A stretch of DNA of 64,000 nucleotides from JBBQZO01 sp038207625 (GTDB taxonomy: Bacteria; Pseudomonadota; Gammaproteobacteria; Burkholderiales; Burkholderiaceae_D). The stretch spans positions 19,161 through 83,160 of the forward strand of contig JBBQZO010000029.1 of assembly GCA_038207625.1 (NCBI GenBank), in the 5' to 3' direction. The translations under genes were made by a program, and so were the position numbers. The notes beneath the pieces were generated by a model. The model was not told where the DNA came from, made no database searches, and saw only the letters and a program-made list of their open reading frames with translations. Numbering within the stretch: the first letter of the stretch is position 1; each line of letters starts with the position of its first letter. Below are positions 50,092-58,630 of this stretch, one piece after another.

Positions 50092-50745
50092 CTAAGGCTC
50101 GATCAGGCCGTGCTTGACGGCCAATTTGGTGATGTAAGCCTGGCGGTGCACGCCCAGTTTTTCCTTGATCGACTGGCTGATGTTGCTGATGGTTTTGGTC
50201 GACAGATTGAGCCGCTCGGCGATCTCGGCGTTGGTCAGCCCTTCGGCCATCAGCTTGAAAATTTCCAGGCCGCGCACGTCAAGCTGGGACTGGGGCGAGA
50301 CGTCGCCACGCACCGACATGTCGGCCAGCCGCTCGGCGATCTGGGGCATGAAGTAGCGCTCGCCGCCGCTGGCGCGGCGCACCGCCGTGGCCAGCTCGGC
50401 CGGATCGCAATCCTTGGTGACGAAGGCGCGCGCGCCCAGCCGGTAGGTTTCCTTGATCAGGCTGTCCTGATCGAACTGGCTCAGAAACACGATGTTCGCC
50501 TGCGGCGACTTGTGCAAAATCTGCTGGGCCGCATCGAGCCCGGTCAGTTCCTCACCGAAGCGGATGTCGAGCACCAGCACGTCCGGCTGCAGCGCGGCAT
50601 ACATGCTGGCCGCCTCCTGCGGCGTCTTGGCCTGGCCCACCACATCCATCCCGAAACCCGACAAGGACATGGCGAAACCCGTCATGACGATGGGATGGTC
50701 GTCCGCCAGCATCACGCGGATCGGTTTATCTTGCTCTGTTTGCAC
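50092..50745 (-). CDS. LuxR/NarL-family response regulator
   Basis: 217 residues from a GTG start (50745) with GGAG 6 bases upstream. The receiver has DDHPIV and the phospho-acceptor Asp in VLVLDIRFGEEL. The C-terminal LuxR helix-turn-helix has LTNAEIAERLNLSTKTISNI and IKEKLGVHRQAYITKLA. First gene of the regulator-binding protein-kinase operon (4-base gap to the next gene). It is separated from the divergent tonB-like gene by 474 bases. Targets unknown. Confidence 0.94.
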   Translation of the reverse strand: MQTEQDKPIRVMLADDHPIVMTGFAMSLSGFGMDVVGQAKTPQEAASMYAALQPDVLVLDIRFGEELTGLDAAQQILHKSPQANIVFLSQFDQDSLIKETYRLGARAFVTKDCDPAELATAVRRASGGERYFMPQIAERLADMSVRGDVSPQSQLDVRGLEIFKLMAEGLTNAEIAERLNLSTKTISNISQSIKEKLGVHRQAYITKLAVKHGLIEP

Positions 50746-51219
50746 TTGCAACTCCGTAAAAGTCGGGGGTGACGTCCTGCCTGTCCTGGGTCGTATCGTC
50801 CAAGTCGGGCACAAACCTCGGTGGGTGACTCCCTACAGAGAGCGTGACGGCGCGTTTGCGCGATTATTTCACAGATCCCGCTGCGGCGATACAGCGCGCC
50901 GGCCGGCTGACACGGGCGCCCTAGGCGGCGCCGCCCTGCGCGCGGCGCCTGGCAAGCGCCCGCCCGCCCATCGGCAACACAGCGCAACAGCAGTTTATCG
51001 GTGCGCCCCCCACTGTGATGAGCACCATAACAGAACCAGATTGCGCGTCAATAGATGTTCGATGTAACTTGATACGAAATGTAAATTGCTAGAAAAGAGC
51101 TATCCAATTGCTATGTCCTAGCATATTATAGTTCCAAGCAATACCAGAACGCCTAGCGCAGTGGCGTGAACCGGCAGGGGTCGGGAGTTTCACGGCAGCA
51201 GGCACATCAAGGAGACAAT
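50746..51219. other. Divergent intergenic region between sensor operon and tonB-like gene
   Basis: 474 bases. The half nearer the tonB-like gene is strikingly A+T-rich (51045-51145, with GCATATTATAG and TTGCTATG), in contrast to the rest, and is the likely promoter region. No clear -35/-10 pair, terminator or small gene could be fixed. Confidence 0.45.
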
Positions 51220-51876
51220 ATGGATTTCGCTCAAGTTGCACCGAGTCCCCAGCGGACCGCGATTCGCCTCACCGTCGTCGTACTGCTGCACGCTGCGCTG
51301 ATCATCGGCCTGGTGCACGGCATGAAGACCACTAAATTTTCGGTCCCCAAGATCGACGAGATTTTTCTGGTGGCGACGCCCGAAATCAAACCGCCACCAC
51401 CGCCGCCGCCGAAACCGCCCGAGCAGAAGCAGACGCCGAAGCAGCCCGACCTGATCGTGCCGAAGGTCGAAGTGGCCGTCGCGCCGCCCCCGGAACCGGT
51501 ATTGAGCGCCAAGGTCGCTGACGATACGCCCGTCGCGCCAAGCGAGCCCGGCCCGTCCGGTCCGCCAAGCAACGCTGACGCCGCACCGAACGAGGGCATG
51601 AACACCGCCGTGATGGCCGACGCGAATGCCTGCAAGATCCCGCCCTACCCGGCTGCGGCCACCCGTAACGGCGAGGAGGGCACCACCAAGCTGGCACTGC
51701 TGGTGGCCGCGGATGGCCATGTGAGCGACGCCCGGGTCGAGAAATCGAGCGGTTCACGTGAACTCGACAAGGCAGCGCGCCAGGCGCTCAGCCTGTGTCA
51801 GTTCAAGCCGGCCACCAAGAATGGGGTACCCGGACAGGCTTGGGGCGCCATCAGCTATGTCTGGAAACTCGACTAG
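51220..51876 (+). CDS. TonB-family energy transducer
   Basis: 218 residues. A short cytosolic start, a single transmembrane helix (LTVVVLLHAALIIGLVHG), a proline/lysine-rich linker (PPPPPPPKPPEQKQTPKQPD) and a TonB C-terminal domain (KLALLVAADGHVSDARVEKS, then REL DKAARQALSLCQFKPATK) give the full TonB layout. AAGGAGA 5 bases before the ATG is strong. It would transfer proton-motive force to outer-membrane receptors such as the one at 9562. ExbB/ExbD genes are not in the window. Followed by a 12-bp stem hairpin. Confidence 0.92.
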   Translation: MDFAQVAPSPQRTAIRLTVVVLLHAALIIGLVHGMKTTKFSVPKIDEIFLVATPEIKPPPPPPPKPPEQKQTPKQPDLIVPKVEVAVAPPPEPVLSAKVADDTPVAPSEPGPSGPPSNADAAPNEGMNTAVMADANACKIPPYPAAATRNGEEGTTKLALLVAADGHVSDARVEKSSGSRELDKAARQALSLCQFKPATKNGVPGQAWGAISYVWKLD

Positions 51877-51899
51877 ATTTGCCCAGCGCTTCACCATCG

Positions 51900-51937
51900 A
51901 AAGCCACCTTGTTCGCTGCTGCGGACAAGGTGGCTTT
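51900..51937 (+). terminator. Probable terminator hairpin after the tonB-like gene
   Basis: AAAGCCACCTTG, a 14-base loop, CAAGGTGGCTTT: a perfect 12-bp stem 23 bases after the stop. There is only a short T-run, so the efficiency is uncertain. Confidence 0.6.
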
Positions 51938-52048
51938 GTCAATCGGGCGCCGCGCGAGCACATCAAGACCAACTGCGCCGCGTGGCGCACCGCTGGCCAC
52001 GGCGCTGCGTTACCATACGCGCTAGCTAGCCAACCGCGTCCCTGTGAC

Positions 52049-52936
52049 ATGAAACCAGTAACACCGTCCTCGTTTGCGCATCTGGCGCGCCGGCTGCCCG
52101 CCCGCGCGCTGCTGCTGGCCGCACTGACCGCCGGCATGGCGCACAGCGCGACCATGGCGCAAGCGGCTGACGTAGCGCAAGCGGCGCCGCTGCTGGTCGT
52201 GGTGCCTGCGCCCTCGGCCAGCGCCAGGCAATACGCGGCCTACTTTCCCCAGTTGCTGGCACTGGCGCTGGACAAGACCCGCATCAGCGACGGCCCGTAT
52301 GAAATTCGCAGCTTCCCGAGCCCGCTCAGCAGCCCGCGCCAGGCGGTCGAGGTGCGTGACCATGGCGTGATCAACTTGATGTGGGACGGCAGCAACAAGC
52401 AGCGCGAAACGCAGCTGCTGCCGATCCGCATCTCGCTGCTGCATGAACTGAACGACTACCGGGTGTTTCTGATCCGGCGCGACGAGACTGCCAGGTTTGC
52501 CGCGATCGCCACGCTGGACCAGTTGCGCGCGCTGCGCGCCGGCGCCGGCGTGAACTGGCCATCGACCGATATCCTGCGCGCCAACGGCCTGCCGGTGGTG
52601 ACCTCGATCGCCTACGAATACCTGTTTCCGATGCTGCGCGCAAAACGCTTCGACTACATGCCGCGCGGGATCGTCGAAGCCTGGTACGAGCAGCGCGCGC
52701 ACGCCGACGAAGGCTTGGTGGTCGAGTCGAGCATCGTGCTGCACTATCCGGTGCCGTTCTATTTCTTTGTCAGCCGCGACAATCCGGTGCTGGCCGCGCG
52801 CGTCGAGCGCGGGCTGCGCATCGCCCAGCGCGACGGCAGCTTCGAACGCCTGTTTGACAGCTTCCCTGGCTTTCGGCGCGCCCGCGCCGAGATCAGCGCC
52901 GGGCGGCGCCGCGTGTTCGCCTTGCGCAGCGAGTAA
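52049..52936 (+). CDS. Periplasmic solute-binding-like protein
   Basis: 295 residues with signal peptide (RALLLAALTAGMAHSATMAQ). The mature part starts APLLVVVPAPSASARQYAAY and contains NLMWDGSNKQRETQLLPIRI, LRALRAGAGVNWPSTDILRA and VPFYFFVSRDNPVLAARVER, like family 3-type binding proteins used as sensors. No transporter genes are nearby. The open frame extends further 5', but the signal peptide supports the ATG at 52049. It may be an orphan receptor; no ligand prediction. Confidence 0.75.
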   Translation: MKPVTPSSFAHLARRLPARALLLAALTAGMAHSATMAQAADVAQAAPLLVVVPAPSASARQYAAYFPQLLALALDKTRISDGPYEIRSFPSPLSSPRQAVEVRDHGVINLMWDGSNKQRETQLLPIRISLLHELNDYRVFLIRRDETARFAAIATLDQLRALRAGAGVNWPSTDILRANGLPVVTSIAYEYLFPMLRAKRFDYMPRGIVEAWYEQRAHADEGLVVESSIVLHYPVPFYFFVSRDNPVLAARVERGLRIAQRDGSFERLFDSFPGFRRARAEISAGRRRVFALRSE

Positions 52937-53016
52937 CTTTCTGGCGCCGATACTGGTACGGGCGGCCCCGGCTCGACTAAAATAGCCGTCCGGTCACGAT
53001 TTAATTTAACGCAATC

Positions 53017-53694
53017 ATGTCAATACAGTCATCCGGATACCTGACCGGCGTGCTCGCTGCGCTGGCGCTGTGCGCCTTCGGCTCGGCGCGCGCCGACGCA
53101 CCGGCCGCGCTGCAAGCTTCTGCGGCGGCGCCCAGCGAGCCGAAGGCGCACGGTTGCGACAATCTGGACTACCCGCGCGAGGCGCGCCGCTACGCGCTCG
53201 AAGGGGTCACCACGCTGGCCTTGCTGGTCGATGCGAAAGGGGTGGTCAGCTTCAGCCGGGTGCTGCGTTCGAGCGGCTGGAAGATGCTCGACGACGCCGC
53301 CGAACAAGGCTACACGTCCTGTCGTTTCACGCCCGGCACGCGCGACGGCGTGGCGCGCGCCAGCTGGATGCGGGTGCAATACAAATGGGTGATGCCGACC
53401 AATCCGGGCGCGGCCGGCGCGCTGCATCCGGCCAGTTGCCAGCACTCGGCGCTGCTGGTGCCCGACGACGACGCGCTGGCCAGCGACAGCATCGTGCTGC
53501 GCTTTCTGCTCAGCGGCGACGGCGACGTGTCCGGTGTCAAGCTCGAACGCGGCAGCGGCGATGCGCAACTCGACCGCGCCGCAGTCGAGCTGGCCAAAAC
53601 CTGCCGCTACGACCTGAGCGCGCTGAAGACGCCGGTCGGCGCGGCGGTACTGCGTTTTCGCCCTGCGGTAACGCCGGCGGCGGCGCCCCACTGA
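53017..53694 (+). CDS. Exported protein with two TonB-C-terminal-like domains
   Basis: 225 residues with a signal peptide (TGVLAALALCAFGSARA) but no transmembrane anchor or proline-rich linker. The first TonB-C-like domain is DYPREARRYALEGVTTLALLVDAKGVVS and the second VLRFLLSGDGDVSGVKLERGSGDAQLDRAA (both shown in part). Each keeps the internal strand order but they differ strongly in sequence. A soluble two-domain TonB-C protein cannot energise receptors itself. It might compete for or hold TonB boxes. Located one gene after the tonB-like gene. Confidence 0.8.
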   Translation: MSIQSSGYLTGVLAALALCAFGSARADAPAALQASAAAPSEPKAHGCDNLDYPREARRYALEGVTTLALLVDAKGVVSFSRVLRSSGWKMLDDAAEQGYTSCRFTPGTRDGVARASWMRVQYKWVMPTNPGAAGALHPASCQHSALLVPDDDALASDSIVLRFLLSGDGDVSGVKLERGSGDAQLDRAAVELAKTCRYDLSALKTPVGAAVLRFRPAVTPAAAPH

Positions 53695-53833
53695 CACGCG
53701 GCGCGGCGCGATGCGGTGCGACTCGCCATCATCATTCTCGGCATGCATGGCCGCGCCGACGATACGAAAACCATCGAGCGGGCGCGGATAGCGCGTCGCT
53801 GCCGGGATGGACCGGCAGCGGCGTGGCACGACG

Positions 53834-53859
53834 AAAAAAAACCGCCGATGACGGCGGTT
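53834..53859 (-). terminator. Rho-independent terminator of the fadD pair
   Basis: On the minus strand AACCGCCG-tcat-CGGCGGTT followed by T residues, 25 bases after the stop of the downstream fadD gene. Confidence 0.88.
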
Positions 53860-53883
53860 GTTTGATCGACCAACAACGCCGGC

Positions 53884-55566
53884 CTAGGCCGCCTTCTTTT
53901 CGTCGCGCAGTTCGCGCCGCAAAATCTTGCCCACATTGGTCTTGGGCAGGTCGGTACGGAACTCAATGTATTTCGGCTTCTTGTAGGCCGTCAGCTGTTG
54001 CTTGCAGTAGTCCATCAGCTGCTCGACGGTCAGGTTCGGGTCCTTGCGCACCACGAACAGCTTGACCGCCTCGCCCGCGTTGGCGTCCGGCACACCGACG
54101 CAAGCGCATTCGAGCACGCCCGGATGGGCCGCCACCACGCCTTCGATCTCGTTCGGGTAGACGTTAAAGCCCGACACCAGGATCATGTCCTTCTTGCGGT
54201 CGACGATACGGATGAAGCCGCGCTCGTCCATGATGCCCACGTCGCCCGACTTGAAGAAACCATCGGCCGTCATGCAGGCGGCCGTTTCGTCGTCGCGCTT
54301 CCAGTAGCCGGCCATCACCTGCGGGCCGCGGATGGCGATTTCGCCCGACTCGCCCAGCGCCACCGGCGCGCCGTCGTCGTCGAGTATCAGGATTTCGGTC
54401 GAGGGCAGCGGCAGTCCGATGGTGCCGGTGAATTCGCGGATATCGCAGCGGTTGGTGGTGGCCACCGGCGACGTTTCCGACATGCCGTAGCCTTCGACGA
54501 TCGGGCAGCCGGTCACGGCCAGCCACTTGTCGGCGACCGATTTCTGCACCGCCATGCCGCCACCCGTGCACACCTTGTAGCCGGAGAAATCGAGCTTGGC
54601 GAAGTCGGCATTATTGAGCAAGCCGTTGTACAGCGTATTCACGCCCGGGAACACATTGACCTTGTACTTGGTCAGCTCCTTGACGAAACCGGGCATGTCG
54701 CGCGGGTTCGGGATCAGGATGTTCAGGCCGCCCAGGCGGGTGCCCATCAGCGAACACACCGTCAGCGCAAAGATATGGTACAGCGGCAGCGCGCACACGA
54801 ACACCAGCTGGTCGGCGCCGTGCGCGTCGTGGTCCAGCGTCGGTTGCAGCCACACCTCGTTTTGCAGCACATTGGCGATCACGTTACGGTGCAGCAGCAC
54901 GGCCCCTTTCGACACGCCGGTGGTGCCGCCGGTGTACTGCAGGAAGGCGATGTCGTCGTGTTCGAGCTTGACCGGCTTGAGCGTCATGCGCGCGCCGTCG
55001 GCCAGCACTTTCTTGAACTGCACGGCGCTCGGCAGCGAGAATGGCGGCACCATTTTTTTGACGGTGCGCACGGCGAAATTGACCACCATGCCCTTCATGC
55101 CCATCAGGTCGCCCATGGCGGCGACCACGATATGTTTGACGCCGGTCTTGGCGACGACTTGCTCAAGCGTCGTGGCGAAGTTTTCCAGCACGATGATCGC
55201 CTCGGCACCCGAGTCGTTCAGCTGGTGCAGCAGTTCGCGCGGCGTGTACAGGGGATTGACGTTGACGACCGTGTAACCGGCGCGCAGCACGGCGGCCATC
55301 GCGATCGGATACTGCAAGATGTTGGGCATCATGATCGCCACGCGGGCGCCCTTGGCCATGCCGCGGCTTTGCAGCCAGGCGCCCATCTGCTGCGACAGCT
55401 GATCGAGCTCGCCGTAGGTGATCGCCTTGTCCATGCAGACATAGGCCTTGCGCGTGGCGTATTTGCGAAACGCCTCTTCCATCAGGTGGCTCAGCGAGCG
55501 GTACTGGGTGTAATCGATTTCCGACGGCACGCCTTCCTGATACGACTTCAACCAAAACTTGTCCAT
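53884..55566 (-). CDS. fadD: Long-chain fatty-acid-CoA ligase (FadD), second of two
   Basis: 560 residues, an ATP/AMP-forming acyl-CoA synthetase. The P-loop is YTGGTTGVSKGAVLLHRN, the adenylate motif GYGMSETSP, the hinge-side motifs SGDVGIMDERGFIRIVDRKK and DMILVSGFNVYPNEIEG, and the catalytic-lysine tail LPKTNVGKILRREL. It activates long-chain fatty acids to acyl-CoA for beta-oxidation. Its gene lies 86 bases after the paralogous ligase at 55653, and a terminator follows its stop. Likely one operon of two related enzymes with different chain-length preferences, which is inference. AAGGACGAG lies upstream of the ATG. Confidence 0.96.
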   Translation of the reverse strand: MDKFWLKSYQEGVPSEIDYTQYRSLSHLMEEAFRKYATRKAYVCMDKAITYGELDQLSQQMGAWLQSRGMAKGARVAIMMPNILQYPIAMAAVLRAGYTVVNVNPLYTPRELLHQLNDSGAEAIIVLENFATTLEQVVAKTGVKHIVVAAMGDLMGMKGMVVNFAVRTVKKMVPPFSLPSAVQFKKVLADGARMTLKPVKLEHDDIAFLQYTGGTTGVSKGAVLLHRNVIANVLQNEVWLQPTLDHDAHGADQLVFVCALPLYHIFALTVCSLMGTRLGGLNILIPNPRDMPGFVKELTKYKVNVFPGVNTLYNGLLNNADFAKLDFSGYKVCTGGGMAVQKSVADKWLAVTGCPIVEGYGMSETSPVATTNRCDIREFTGTIGLPLPSTEILILDDDGAPVALGESGEIAIRGPQVMAGYWKRDDETAACMTADGFFKSGDVGIMDERGFIRIVDRKKDMILVSGFNVYPNEIEGVVAAHPGVLECACVGVPDANAGEAVKLFVVRKDPNLTVEQLMDYCKQQLTAYKKPKYIEFRTDLPKTNVGKILRRELRDEKKAA

Positions 55567-55652
55567 CTATGTCTCGTCCTTAATGAGGTGGTCTGCCGCG
55601 CGCGTCCAGCGCGCGCCGGCAGCGGCGCGACAAGCAGGTCGCGCCATGCGGT

Positions 55653-57338
55653 TTATTTTGCGGCCGGCTTCTCGTCGCGCAGCATGCGGCGCAAGATCTT
55701 GCCCACGTTGGTCTTCGGTAGCTCGTCGCGAAACTCGATGTATTTCGGTTTCTTGTAGCCGGTGAACTGCTGTTTGCAGTAGTCCATCAGCTGCTCGCTC
55801 GTCACAGTCGGATCCTTGCGCACCACGAACACCTTGACCGCCTCGCCCGAATGCTCGTCGGGCACGCCCACGCAGGCGCATTCAAGCACGCCCGGATGGG
55901 CGGCGATCACGCCTTCGAGTTCGTTCGGATAGACGTTAAAGCCCGACACCAGGATCATGTCCTTCTTGCGGTCGACGATGGTGACGTAACCGCGCTCGTC
56001 CATGATGCCCACATCGCCCGACTTGAAGTAGCCGTCGGCGGTCATCACGTTGGCCGTCTCGTCGGGGCGGTTCCAGTAGCCGGCCATCACCTGCGGGCCG
56101 CGAATGGCGATCTCGCCCGGTTCGCCCAGCGCAACCGGCACGCCGTCGTCGTCCAGGATGGCCACTTCGGTGGACGGGAACGGCACCCCGATCGAACCGG
56201 AAAATTCGGTCATGTCGCAGCGGTTGCTGGTGGCGCCCGGCGACGTTTCGGACAGGCCGTAGGCTTCGGTGATGGTCACGCCGGTGGCGGCGCGCCATTT
56301 CTGCGACACCACCTTTTGCACCGCCATGCCGCCGCCCACCGCCAGCTTCAGGTGGGTCCAGTCGACGCTGGCAAATTCCGGATGGTTCAGCAGCGCGTTG
56401 TACAGCGTGTTCACGGCCGGCAGCATGTTGAACTTGTATTTCTTCAGTTCCTTGATAAAGCCGCCGATGTCGCGCGGGTTCGGAATCAGGATGTTCAGCG
56501 CACCGACCCGCATGCCCCACAAGGCGCAGGCGGTCAGCGCGAAGATATGGTACAGCGGCAGCGCGCACACGATGGTGACCCGCTCAACGACGGGCGCGGT
56601 ATTCAAGGCCGGCTGCGACCAGGCTTCGCTTTGCAAGATGTTGGCAATGATGTTGCGATGGGTCAGCGTGGCGCCCTTGGACAGGCCGGTGGTGCCGCCC
56701 GTGTACTGCAGGAAGGCCACGTCGGTGGCGCTCAGCTCGACCGGCGCGAGCTTCATGCGCGCGCCTTCGGCCAGCGCGGCCTTGAAGCGCACGGCGTTGG
56801 GCAGCGAAAACGGCGGCACCATCTTTTTGACGTTGCGCACCACGAAATTGACCAGCATGCCCTTGGCGCCGCCCAGCATCTCGCCCATATTGGCGACGAC
56901 GACGTGCTTGACGCCGGTTTTCGCGAGCACCTGTTCGACGGTGGTGGCAAAGTTTTCCAGCACGATGATCGCTTCACTGCCCGAGTCGCGCAGCTGATGT
57001 TCCAGTTCGCGCGGCGTGTACAGGGGATTGACGTTGACGACGGTGTAGCCGGCGCGCAGCACGGCGGCGATGGCGATCGGGTATTGCAGCACGTTGGGCA
57101 TCATCACCGCCACGCGCGCACCCTTTTTCAGACCGCGGCCTTGCAGCCATGCGCCCAGCTGGGTCGAGTACTGATCGAGCTCGCCATACGTGAGGAACTT
57201 GTCCATGCAGACGAAGGCGTTACGATCTGCATATTTGTGGAACGATTCTTCCAGCAACTGCACCAGCGAACCGTAGCGCGATGGATCGATTTCCGCGGGC
57301 ACGCCTTCGGGGTAGGACTTCAGCCAAATTTTATCCAT
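55653..57338 (-). CDS. fadD: Long-chain fatty-acid-CoA ligase (FadD), first of two
   Basis: 561 residues, closely similar to the paralogue downstream. The P-loop is YTGGTTGLSKGATLTHRN, the adenylate motif EAYGLSETSP, with IVDRKKDMILVSGFNVYPNE and C-terminal LPKTNVGKILRRMLRD. Start chosen at 57338, where GAAGGAAGACG precedes the ATG; the upstream open frame has no family similarity. Tandem fadD genes are known in Pseudomonas and other proteobacteria. Fatty-acid control (FadR/PsrA-type) is probable, but I could not single out an operator. Confidence 0.96.
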   Translation of the reverse strand: MDKIWLKSYPEGVPAEIDPSRYGSLVQLLEESFHKYADRNAFVCMDKFLTYGELDQYSTQLGAWLQGRGLKKGARVAVMMPNVLQYPIAIAAVLRAGYTVVNVNPLYTPRELEHQLRDSGSEAIIVLENFATTVEQVLAKTGVKHVVVANMGEMLGGAKGMLVNFVVRNVKKMVPPFSLPNAVRFKAALAEGARMKLAPVELSATDVAFLQYTGGTTGLSKGATLTHRNIIANILQSEAWSQPALNTAPVVERVTIVCALPLYHIFALTACALWGMRVGALNILIPNPRDIGGFIKELKKYKFNMLPAVNTLYNALLNHPEFASVDWTHLKLAVGGGMAVQKVVSQKWRAATGVTITEAYGLSETSPGATSNRCDMTEFSGSIGVPFPSTEVAILDDDGVPVALGEPGEIAIRGPQVMAGYWNRPDETANVMTADGYFKSGDVGIMDERGYVTIVDRKKDMILVSGFNVYPNELEGVIAAHPGVLECACVGVPDEHSGEAVKVFVVRKDPTVTSEQLMDYCKQQFTGYKKPKYIEFRDELPKTNVGKILRRMLRDEKPAAK

Positions 57339-57488
57339 CGTCTTCCTTCTGTCTCGAACTAATGTCGTTATAGGTTCCGGACTCCCGTGGCGATCAGACC
57401 TGCGCGCGCGCGTCAGAAAAGCAGGCGCTTTGTGGCCGCTCCCTGTGATGCTATCGGTCAGGGGACAAGGATGCAAGCGCTTTTGCGC

Positions 57489-58616
57489 CTATTTGAGCAG
57501 TCCCTCTACCGGGTGCACAGATGCTGCATCGCAGCATGGTGCGGCCGCAGCGCGCTCGGACAGCGTGAGCAGCTGCGCCATGCGCTCGGCGCGCGGCTGC
57601 GCGGCCAGGCGACGCACGCGCGCGTAGAAGGCGGGAAAACTGCGCTGCTCGGACAGCAGCGCGCGAAACGCGGGCACGAAATCGTTGTAGGTGGCGATCG
57701 CGGCCAGGTGGGCGTTCGACAACGGCTCGGCGAACCAGCGGTCATAGCCGCTGTAGCCGCCCCAGCCTTGCTTGAGGCGCGCGTAGTCGCGCTTGAGCGC
57801 GCCAAAGATGGCCGCCTTGCCGGCGCGCTTGTGCGGCGCGTCCGCGTCCGACGCATACAGCGTTTCGAGCGCGCGCCGGTGCGTCAGCAGCAGGTCCAGG
57901 AAGCCCTGTTTGCGTTGCGCGAATTCGACGTAGCGGGTGCGCATCGTCGCGTCGCCGTGGGCCGCGAGCCAGCGTTGCACGCCCGCCTCCTCGACCGCGC
58001 TGGCGAACGACTCGTTGAACTGCGAGTCGCCCGGGATGTAGACCAGCTGGTGCGACAGCTCGTGGAAGATCAGGCGCGCCAGTTCGGCGTCGGGGTAGTT
58101 GATGAACGTCGACAGCAGCGGGTCGTTGAACCAGCCCAGCGTTGAGTAGGCGCTCACACCACCGACCTGCACGTCGTTGCCGTCGGCGCGCAGCTGCTCG
58201 GCATAGGCTTGCGCATCGGCGCGCTGGTAGTAGCCGCGATAGTTGACGCAGCCGGCCACCGGAAAACACCATTGCATGGGCGCGAGCGACAGCTCCGGCG
58301 TGGCGACAATATTCCACACCACATACGGACGGTCCAGCGCCGCGTAGTTTTTGTAGCTGGCGTTGTCCGGCAGGGCCAGCTCGCGCACGGCGAACTGGCG
58401 GATTTCCCGCGCCGTTTCAAGTCGCGTTCTGAGCTTGGCGTCGGTGCCGGCGTCGGCCAGCCAGGCGTCGATCGGACGCGCGCTTGACAGCAGTGCCAGT
58501 TGGCCGTGCGCGGCCTGTGCGTAGTAGTTCAACGTGGCGCAACTGGCCAGCAGCGTCGCCGCCAGCCCCGCCAGCAGCAGGCGCTGCCAGGTCGTGCGCG
58601 GGAGGGCGATGCGCAT
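57489..58616 (-). CDS. Putative aminopeptidase lipoprotein
   Basis: 375 residues. The N-terminus (RIALPRTTWQRLLLAGLAAT and LLASC) is a lipoprotein signal with the lipid-modified Cys near residue 25. The zinc motif HELSHQ is in LARLIFHELSHQLVYIPGDS and is followed by FNESFASAVEEAG carrying a possible third ligand. GGVSAYSTLGWFNDP is typical of this group of predicted aminopeptidases. It lies 14 bases after the stop of the molybdopterin oxidoreductase gene, so co-transcription is likely, although no functional link is evident. Confidence 0.88.
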   Translation of the reverse strand: MRIALPRTTWQRLLLAGLAATLLASCATLNYYAQAAHGQLALLSSARPIDAWLADAGTDAKLRTRLETAREIRQFAVRELALPDNASYKNYAALDRPYVVWNIVATPELSLAPMQWCFPVAGCVNYRGYYQRADAQAYAEQLRADGNDVQVGGVSAYSTLGWFNDPLLSTFINYPDAELARLIFHELSHQLVYIPGDSQFNESFASAVEEAGVQRWLAAHGDATMRTRYVEFAQRKQGFLDLLLTHRRALETLYASDADAPHKRAGKAAIFGALKRDYARLKQGWGGYSGYDRWFAEPLSNAHLAAIATYNDFVPAFRALLSEQRSFPAFYARVRRLAAQPRAERMAQLLTLSERAAAAPCCDAASVHPVEGLLK

Positions 58617-58630
58617 GGCGTCGGCCGGCC

